A stretch of DNA of 62,103 bases from Cellulosimicrobium funkei (lineage in GTDB: Bacteria > Actinomycetota > Actinomycetes > Actinomycetales > Cellulomonadaceae), in the NCBI RefSeq assembly GCF_001019615.1, contig NZ_JNBQ01000019.1, positions 1-62,103 of the forward strand, read 5' to 3'. The notes under the pieces were generated by a model. That model was given only the letters and a program-made list of their open reading frames with translations. It had not been told where the DNA came from and did not search any database. The translations under genes and the position numbers were made by a program. Positions 57,381-62,103 of this stretch are shown piece after piece. Within the stretch, counting starts at the first letter, position 1. Every line of letters starts with the position of its first letter.

Positions 57381-59237
57381 ATGGAGTTCCCGTTCAGCCT
57401 CACCGAGGAGCAGATCCTCTCCCTCATCGTCGTGGGCACGCTCGCGGTCGTCGCGATCGTCGGCGTGAACATCCTCGCGCCCAAGGCGGGGGTGGCGGCG
57501 CCGCTGGTGCTCGTCGCGGTGGGCGTCGCGGTGAGCTTCGTCCCCGCGGTGCCGGAGATCGAGTTCGAGCCGGAGTGGATCCTCGCGGGCATCCTGCCGC
57601 CGCTCCTCTACTCGGCCGCGGTGGGCCTGCCGACGATGGACTTCCGGCGCGACTTCACCGCCATCAGCGGGCTCTCGGTCGTGCTCGTCCTGCTCAGCAC
57701 GGTGCTGCTCGGGTACCTCTTCACGTGGCTGATCCCCGGCATCCCGCTCGCGGCGGGCTTCGCGCTCGGCGCGATCGTCAGCCCGACGGACGCCGTCGCG
57801 ACGTCGATCGTCAAACGGCTCGGGGCGTCGCCGCGCGTCGTCACGCTGCTGGAGGGGGAGAGCCTGCTCAACGACGCCTCCGCGCTCGTGCTCCTGCGGT
57901 CGGCGATCGCCGCGATCGCGCTCACGGCGGCCACCGACGGAGCGGCCCCCGCGTTCTCGCTGTGGGCGGTCGCGGGCGACTTCGTCTTCGCCGTCGTCGT
58001 CGCGGTGCTCGTGGGGTCCCTCGTCGGGTTCCTCGGCCTCACCGTCCGGCGCCGGCTCGCCAACCCGGCGCTGAGCACCGCCGTCTCGTTCGTCGTCCCC
58101 TTCATCGCGTACCTCCCCACGGAGGAGCTCGGCGCGTCGGGCCTCGTCGCGGTCGTGACCGCCGGGCTCGTCACCGGGAACGGCGCCGCCAAGTACCTGC
58201 GGCCGCAGCACCGCCTGGCCGAGGAGTCCAACTGGCGGACCGTCGAGCTCCTCCTCGAGGGCACGGTCTTCCTCCTCATGGGCCTCGAGCTGTTCGCCCT
58301 CGTCACCGACGTGCAGGAGGCGCACGGGAGCCTGTGGCGGGCCGTCGGCATCGCGGCGCTCGCGGCGGTCGTCATCCTCGTCGTGCGGTCGGCGTACGTC
58401 GCGACGCTCCTGCGGTCCCTGGCGCGTCGGGCGCGCCGCGGCGAGTCGATGCGCGGCGTGATCCAGGGCATGCAGGAGAAGATCGACGCGCGGTTCGGTC
58501 CGGCCGAGGCACCCCTCGAGACGTACGAGCCCTCGGGGCGCCACCGCGGCGCGCCGCGGACGGGAGGGCCGAAGGAGGTCCCGCAGGCGCGCGTCGGGCG
58601 CATCCGCACGTCGCTGCGCCGCCGCGCGGCCGACATCGACTACCTCACGGCGGAGCCGCTGGGGTGGCGCGAGGGCACGCTCCTCGTCTGGGCCGGCATG
58701 CGCGGCGTCGTGACTCTGGCTGCGGCGCAGACCCTGCCCACGGACACGCCGCAGCGGTCGTTCCTCGTGCTCGTCGCGTTCGGCGTGGCCGCGGGCACGC
58801 TGGTGGTCCAGGGCGGCACGCTGCCGTGGGTCGTGCGCCGGCTGGGGCTGGCCGGCGGGTCGTCCCGCGCCGACGAGGACCGCGGCGCGGTCCGCGTCGA
58901 GCTCGACGCCGCCGCCGTGGCCGTCATCGACGCGCCCGACCTGCGGCGGCCCGACGGGAGCACGTACGACGGCGACGTCGTCGCCCGCGTGCGCCGCGAC
59001 GTCGTGCGCGAGCTCGAGAACCGCGACACCGACGCCGCGACGTCGGCCGACCTGTTCGCGCAGTACAAGGAGCTCCGGCTCCGGGCGATCGCCGCGCAGC
59101 GCGTCGCGCTGCTCGACGCGCGGACGTCCGGCGCGTACAGCTCGCAGGCGCTGCGGCACGCGCTCGACCTGCTGGACGCCGAGCAGATCGACCTCGAGCT
59201 CCGCCGCGGGCCCTACGTGCCCGGCGACGACGACTGA
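57381..59237 (+). CDS. Na+/H+ antiporter (CPA1/NhaP type)
   Basis: A 618-aa protein with about 12 transmembrane segments (to residue 390) and a long charged cytoplasmic tail (about 395-618, with one more hydrophobic part near 445-490). G-A-I-V-S-P-T-D-A-V-A-T and G-E-S-L-L-N-D-A-S-A-L-V are the conserved ion-binding motifs of CPA1 exchangers. GGAGG five bases before ATG 57381 decides the start. TAGCGT at 57321, overlapping the previous stop codon, may be its own -10. Confidence 0.92.
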   Translation: MEFPFSLTEEQILSLIVVGTLAVVAIVGVNILAPKAGVAAPLVLVAVGVAVSFVPAVPEIEFEPEWILAGILPPLLYSAAVGLPTMDFRRDFTAISGLSVVLVLLSTVLLGYLFTWLIPGIPLAAGFALGAIVSPTDAVATSIVKRLGASPRVVTLLEGESLLNDASALVLLRSAIAAIALTAATDGAAPAFSLWAVAGDFVFAVVVAVLVGSLVGFLGLTVRRRLANPALSTAVSFVVPFIAYLPTEELGASGLVAVVTAGLVTGNGAAKYLRPQHRLAEESNWRTVELLLEGTVFLLMGLELFALVTDVQEAHGSLWRAVGIAALAAVVILVVRSAYVATLLRSLARRARRGESMRGVIQGMQEKIDARFGPAEAPLETYEPSGRHRGAPRTGGPKEVPQARVGRIRTSLRRRAADIDYLTAEPLGWREGTLLVWAGMRGVVTLAAAQTLPTDTPQRSFLVLVAFGVAAGTLVVQGGTLPWVVRRLGLAGGSSRADEDRGAVRVELDAAAVAVIDAPDLRRPDGSTYDGDVVARVRRDVVRELENRDTDAATSADLFAQYKELRLRAIAAQRVALLDARTSGAYSSQALRHALDLLDAEQIDLELRRGPYVPGDDD

Positions 59238-59246
59238 GCCGACCCC

Positions 59247-59277
59247 TTGCGGCTGCCCCAGGGGAAGGCCCTAGCGT
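59247..59277 (+). promoter_or_regulatory. MerR-type leaderless promoter
   Basis: TTGCGG (59247-59252), a 19-bp spacer and TAGCGT (59272-59277), with the ATG seven bases on. The outer dyad CCTT (59245-59248) / AAGG (59265-59268) spans the spacer. It predicts a leaderless, autoregulated transcript of the MerR gene. Confidence 0.6.
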
Positions 59278-59284
59278 CGCGGGC

Positions 59285-60100
59285 ATGGACGAGTACACGA
59301 CGGGTCAGGTGGCGCGCGCGACGGGGCTGAGCGAGAAGGCCGTCCGGATGTACGTGGACCGCGGGCTCCTCGACGCGCGCCGCACCTCCGCGGACGGCCC
59401 GCGGCTGCTCGACGGCGGTCAGGTGGAGCGCGCCCGCCTCGTCCGGCTCCTGCGGGGCGTGGGGCTGTCGCTCGCCGAGGTGGGCGACGTGCTCGCCGCC
59501 CCCGACCCGGTCCCCGCGTTCGACGCCGTGTGGAGCGACCGCCGGTCGGCGCTCGCGGCGTCGCTGACCGCGGCGGAGTACGTCCGGTCCGCGCTCGTCG
59601 GCGCGCCACGGCTGGACGTCGTGGTGCACCGACGGCACGTGCCGGAGCGGCTCGTGCTCGGGACGGAGCGTCGCGCGACGCTCGCCGAGCTGCCGTCCGT
59701 GCTGCCCGAGGCGACCGGAGCGGTCTTCGCCGTGCTGCGCGCCGCCGACGTGCCCCTCGCCGGCCACCCCTACGTCGAGATCCACGAGCGCGCGACCGAG
59801 GGCTTCGCCGCCCGCCTCACGCTCCGGGTGCCCGTCCCCGCGCCCGTGCGGCCGCCGTCGGGCTTCGCCCTCACGACGGACGACGCGCACGAGGAGGCGT
59901 ACGTCGCGCTGACGGCCGCGGAGGCCCGCGACCAGGAACGTCTGGTCCTCGTGCACGACTACCTGGCGTCCGGGCGGGCGCTCGCGGGCGGTGTGCCCGC
60001 GGGGGACGACCGGGAGGTCTACCTGCCGACCTGGGAGGCAGGCGGTCCCGGCCCGGTGATGGAGGTCGCCGTGCCGGTCGCGCCCGCCCCCGGTCCCTGA
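59285..60100 (+). CDS. MerR-family regulator with GyrI-like effector domain
   Basis: A 271-aa regulator. The N-terminal MerR helix-turn-helix (T-G-Q-V-A-R-A-T-G-L-S-E-K-A-V-R-M-Y-V-D-R-G-L-L) is followed by a linker helix and a C-terminal effector domain with E-V-A-V-P-V and Y-V-E-I-H-E like GyrI/BmrR drug-binding domains. It should sense a small hydrophobic or cationic compound. It converges with the 56-aa LAVTG gene, and the two stops are three bases apart. Confidence 0.85.
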   Translation: MDEYTTGQVARATGLSEKAVRMYVDRGLLDARRTSADGPRLLDGGQVERARLVRLLRGVGLSLAEVGDVLAAPDPVPAFDAVWSDRRSALAASLTAAEYVRSALVGAPRLDVVVHRRHVPERLVLGTERRATLAELPSVLPEATGAVFAVLRAADVPLAGHPYVEIHERATEGFAARLTLRVPVPAPVRPPSGFALTTDDAHEEAYVALTAAEARDQERLVLVHDYLASGRALAGGVPAGDDREVYLPTWEAGGPGPVMEVAVPVAPAPGP

Positions 60101-60102
60101 GG

Positions 60103-60273
60103 TCAGGCCTGCTCAGCGCGGCGGGCGGCGGCCCGACGGCGCAGGACGCGCGCCGTCGTGACGAGCGCGAGCCCGGCGACGAGGAGCGTCCAGGCCGCGA
60201 CGACGTGGAACGCGGTCGCGACGCCGGTGACGGCGAGGACGGGGGCGGTCTGGGCGAGGGTCGAGTTGTACAT
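60103..60273 (-). CDS. 56-aa mini-protein with LAVTG sortase-like signal
   Basis: A short frame, ATG at 60273, with GGAAGGAC nine bases upstream. Nearly the whole protein is a sorting signal: A-P-V-L-A-V-T-G, then a hydrophobic span of about 25 residues (H-V-V-A-A-W-T-L-L-V-A-G-L-A-L), then R-V-L-R-R-R-A-A-A-R-R. I recall similar minute LAxTG proteins beside glycosyltransferases in related genera. It lies 91 bp downstream of the GT2 gene on the same strand, so it is probably in its operon. It may be a membrane accessory peptide or a sortase substrate. Confidence 0.7.
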   Translation of the reverse strand: MYNSTLAQTAPVLAVTGVATAFHVVAAWTLLVAGLALVTTARVLRRRAAARRAEQA

Positions 60274-60364
60274 GGCTGCTGTCCTTCCGGGACGGGTGAG
60301 GGCACGCCGAGGACGTCCCGGTCGCGTGCGCGACGGGGCGGGTCGGCGAGGGGAGGGGTGAGGG

Positions 60365-61483
60365 TCAGGCGGTGGCGGCGACGTGGTTCCACGTCGTCTG
60401 GCGCCGCGTGACGAACAGCGCTGCGGCGTGCAGGAACGCGCGCTGCAGGGCGAGGTCGTAGAGGAGCTCCGGCAGCACGAGCGCGGCCAGCAGCCGTGCG
60501 CGCCGCCCGGCGCCCCAGACGGTGACGAGGCGCTCCGCGACGAAGACGAGCCCGACGGCCGCCCACAGCGGGGACAGGGTGAAGGTCCCCGTCACGAGGG
60601 TGACGACCGTCAGGAGCAGGTAGGCCGCCATCATGAGCGTGCCGACGGCGAGCATCACCTGCTGGCCGACGTAGCGCCACGTGGTGCGCGTGAGCCCGTA
60701 CTCGGCGAGGTTGTCGAGCATCCCCTTGTACCAGCGGACCCGCTGCCGGTGGAGGTCGCCGGCCGTCGGCATGAGCTCGGTCGTGCAGCTCATGGTGACG
60801 GGGGAGCGCAGCTCGTGGCCGAGCGTGCGCAGCGCGAGGGTGAGCTCGGAGTCCTCGGTGATCGCGTGCCGGTCGTACACGTCGCCGCGCTCGCCGGGGA
60901 GGACCGAGCCGCGGGCGTCGGCGACCTCCTGGAGCGCGGTGCGGCGCACGAGTGCGGCGGTCCCGGTGAGCACGGCCGTGCGGCCGGTGAGGTCCACCTG
61001 CACGCCGTAGCGCGTGTACTCGTTGGCCTGGCAGTGCTGCAGGTAGCCCTGCGGCGGCCGCCCGCGGAACACGCCGCCGACCGCGGCGACCTCGGGCTCC
61101 GAGGCGAGCACGGCGAGCCCTTCCTCGACGAAGGTGGGGGCGATCGTCGTGTCCGCGTCGAGGACCATGACGACGTCCTCCGTCGTGGTCGCGATCGCCT
61201 GGTTGAGCGCGCCCGCCTTGCGGGCCGTGTTGCCCACGGTCTCCATGACGTCCGCGCCGGCGGCGCGGGCGACCGCGACGGTCGCGTCCGTGCTGTTGTC
61301 CGAGACGACGAGCACCCGGTCGGGACGACGCGTCTGGGCCGCGAGCGAGGCGACGGTGGCGGGGAGCGCCTGCTCCTCGTCGTGGGCGGGGATGACGACG
61401 ACGACGCGCACGGCGGGCCCGTCCGCGGGACGGGCGGCCGCCTCGGCGCGGTGGCGGGGGGTGTGCGGGGCAGTGGTGTTCAC
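60365..61483 (-). CDS. Processive GT2 glycosyltransferase
   Basis: A 372-aa membrane glycosyltransferase: V-V-V-I-P-A-H-D-E-E at the start of the domain, D-A-D (109-111), T-E-D-S-E-L (209-214) and Q-R-V-R-W (247-251), then three or four transmembrane segments. This is the hyaluronan/poly-N-acetylglucosamine synthase-like group. Product unknown. GTG start at 61483 with GGAG seven bases upstream. It is smaller than the enzyme at 54522 and lacks its insert. Confidence 0.88.
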   Translation of the reverse strand: MNTTAPHTPRHRAEAAARPADGPAVRVVVVIPAHDEEQALPATVASLAAQTRRPDRVLVVSDNSTDATVAVARAAGADVMETVGNTARKAGALNQAIATTTEDVVMVLDADTTIAPTFVEEGLAVLASEPEVAAVGGVFRGRPPQGYLQHCQANEYTRYGVQVDLTGRTAVLTGTAALVRRTALQEVADARGSVLPGERGDVYDRHAITEDSELTLALRTLGHELRSPVTMSCTTELMPTAGDLHRQRVRWYKGMLDNLAEYGLTRTTWRYVGQQVMLAVGTLMMAAYLLLTVVTLVTGTFTLSPLWAAVGLVFVAERLVTVWGAGRRARLLAALVLPELLYDLALQRAFLHAAALFVTRRQTTWNHVAATA

Positions 61484-61533
61484 CGGAGGCTCCAGTCGAC
61501 GAGTGCTGTCGACAAGGAGCCTCGGGCGGTCGC

Positions 61534-61624
61534 CTCAGCGTTCCCGCAGGGGCGGCGCAGCGGTCGGCGAGGTCTGGCTCAGCGTTCCGGAAATCTGATT
61601 GAGAGTTCAATCAGAGGAATTCCT
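61534..61624. promoter_or_regulatory. Palindrome-rich control region before the GT2 gene
   Basis: CTCAGCGTTCC occurs twice (61534-61544, 61578-61588); on the minus strand it reads GGAACGCTGAG, starting with an ECF-like GGAAC. Next come TTCCGGAA (61585-61592), a perfect TCTGATTGA-GAGT-TCAATCAGA dyad (61594-61615) and AGGAATTCCT (61615-61624). The dyad is strikingly AT-rich here and may be an operator, or the terminator of the gene ending at 61658. Confidence 0.5.
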
Positions 61625-61657
61625 GAGGTTCGCGCCGCCCTCGCGGCGCGGACGCGG

Positions 61658-62103
61658 TCAGACGTCGGCGGCCGCGAGCGCGCCGTCCACCCCCACGACC
61701 CCGAGCTCGAGCCGAGCGATCCCGTCCACCGGCACCGCCGACGACGCGCCCAGGCCCGACGAGCTCCCCGCCTCCGTCGAGGACCACGTCGCCACGACCG
61801 AGCGCGTGCCGTCGTCGTCCACGAGCACGAGCTCGTACGTCGCGCCGTCCTCCCAGACCCCGGCCGGGTACGAGCACGACCAGTCGAGGCGCGTGCCCCA
61901 CGAGGCCGGGGTGAGCGTGAGCTCGGCGCGCACGTCCGCGCCGCCGACCGGCTCGAGCGCGACCTGGGTCGTGCCGGTCGTCGCGGGGGGTAGGACGTCG
62001 TCGGACCGCGTCACCGCCGCGCCGCCCGCCGCGCCCGCGAGGACCAGGCCCACCGCCGCCACGGACAGGAGCGACCGCCGTCGGGTGCGGCGCCGCCGGG
62101 CGC
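61658..62103 (-). CDS. Membrane-anchored protein, possibly anti-sigma factor (5' end outside window)
   Basis: The frame is open to the window edge. After a basic stretch (R-R-R-T-R-R-R) comes a hydrophobic span (S-V-A-A-V-G-L-V-L-A-G-A-A-G-G-A) and an extracytoplasmic domain of about 110 residues: L-T-P-A-S-W-G-T-R-L-D-W-S-C-S-Y-P, Y-E-L-V-L-V-D-D-D-G-T, V-A-T-W. This resembles the outer domain of actinobacterial zinc-type anti-sigma factors, whose sigma-binding part would lie beyond the edge. An internal GTG at 62062 is not the likely start. Confidence 0.55.
   Translation of the reverse strand, partial: ARRRRTRRRSLLSVAAVGLVLAGAAGGAAVTRSDDVLPPATTGTTQVALEPVGGADVRAELTLTPASWGTRLDWSCSYPAGVWEDGATYELVLVDDDGTRSVVATWSSTEAGSSSGLGASSAVPVDGIARLELGVVGVDGALAAADV

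Overview
The window comes from a very GC-rich (about three quarters G+C by eye) Gram-positive actinobacterium. Many genes start with GTG, ATGA/GTGA overlaps are common, several promoters look leaderless, sortase signals are of the LAxTG type, and there is a family GH87 alpha-1,3-glucanase. These point to Micrococcales, probably near Cellulosimicrobium/Cellulomonas (inference). It reads as chromosomal sequence. I saw no tRNA, rRNA, transposase, phage gene, CRISPR array or replication origin.

Layout. 1-3002: the start of a leftward gene (possibly superoxide dismutase) behind a MerR-type promoter, then small genes (DUF1801, ArfB-like ribosome rescue, glycolipid-binding, VOC, LuxR regulator). 3234-19027: a tightly coupled 14-gene biosynthetic cluster. 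Its order is fatty acyl-AMP ligase, acyl carrier protein (ACP), KAS III, ATP-grasp ligase, PLP decarboxylase, second ACP, degenerate thiolase-like protein, truncated acyl-CoA dehydrogenase, full acyl-CoA dehydrogenase, MATE exporter, glycosyltransferase-like protein, HAD phosphatase, phosphopantetheinyl transferase and a free-standing condensation domain. A thioesterase faces it. The ATP-grasp/decarboxylase/ACP trio resembles BtrJ/BtrK/BtrI of butirosin side-chain biosynthesis. The predicted product is therefore an acyl chain joined to an amine made on a carrier protein, then exported. I know of no described pathway with this gene set.

19968-32124: a nitronate monooxygenase, a LysG/LysE amino-acid export pair, a VOC protein, two tandem RNHCP zinc-motif genes behind a long leader, an MBL hydrolase, a VanZ gene broken by an amber codon, a LacI regulator with its own operator, a glutaminase-MFS operon, a BrkB membrane protein and a SRPBCC protein. 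32544-42971: a GAF-PP2C phosphatase, then an alpha-glucan locus (LacI regulator, double operator, solute-binding lipoprotein, GH87, GH31). A 91-bp repeat follows both the lipoprotein gene and the GH87 gene.

43171-51464: a MalT-like LuxR regulator among a CMD-family gene, a sulfatase and a glutamate decarboxylase group. Three promoters here share one dyad motif at a constant distance from the -10. 51535-53043: a LAETG wall protein and a DinB protein. 53287-57323: a four-gene operon joining a PP2C phosphatase, a cellulose-synthase-like glycosyltransferase, an anti-anti-sigma (STAS) protein and an anti-sigma-type kinase. It looks like a partner switch controlling polysaccharide synthesis. 57381-62103: a Na+/H+ antiporter, a MerR regulator, a second processive glycosyltransferase with a 56-aa LAVTG mini-protein, and a partial membrane protein, possibly an anti-sigma factor.

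Two short dispersed repeat families run through the window. In the biosynthetic cluster each has a copy inside a coding sequence. One of these adds exactly 26 in-frame codons to the phosphopantetheinyl transferase.
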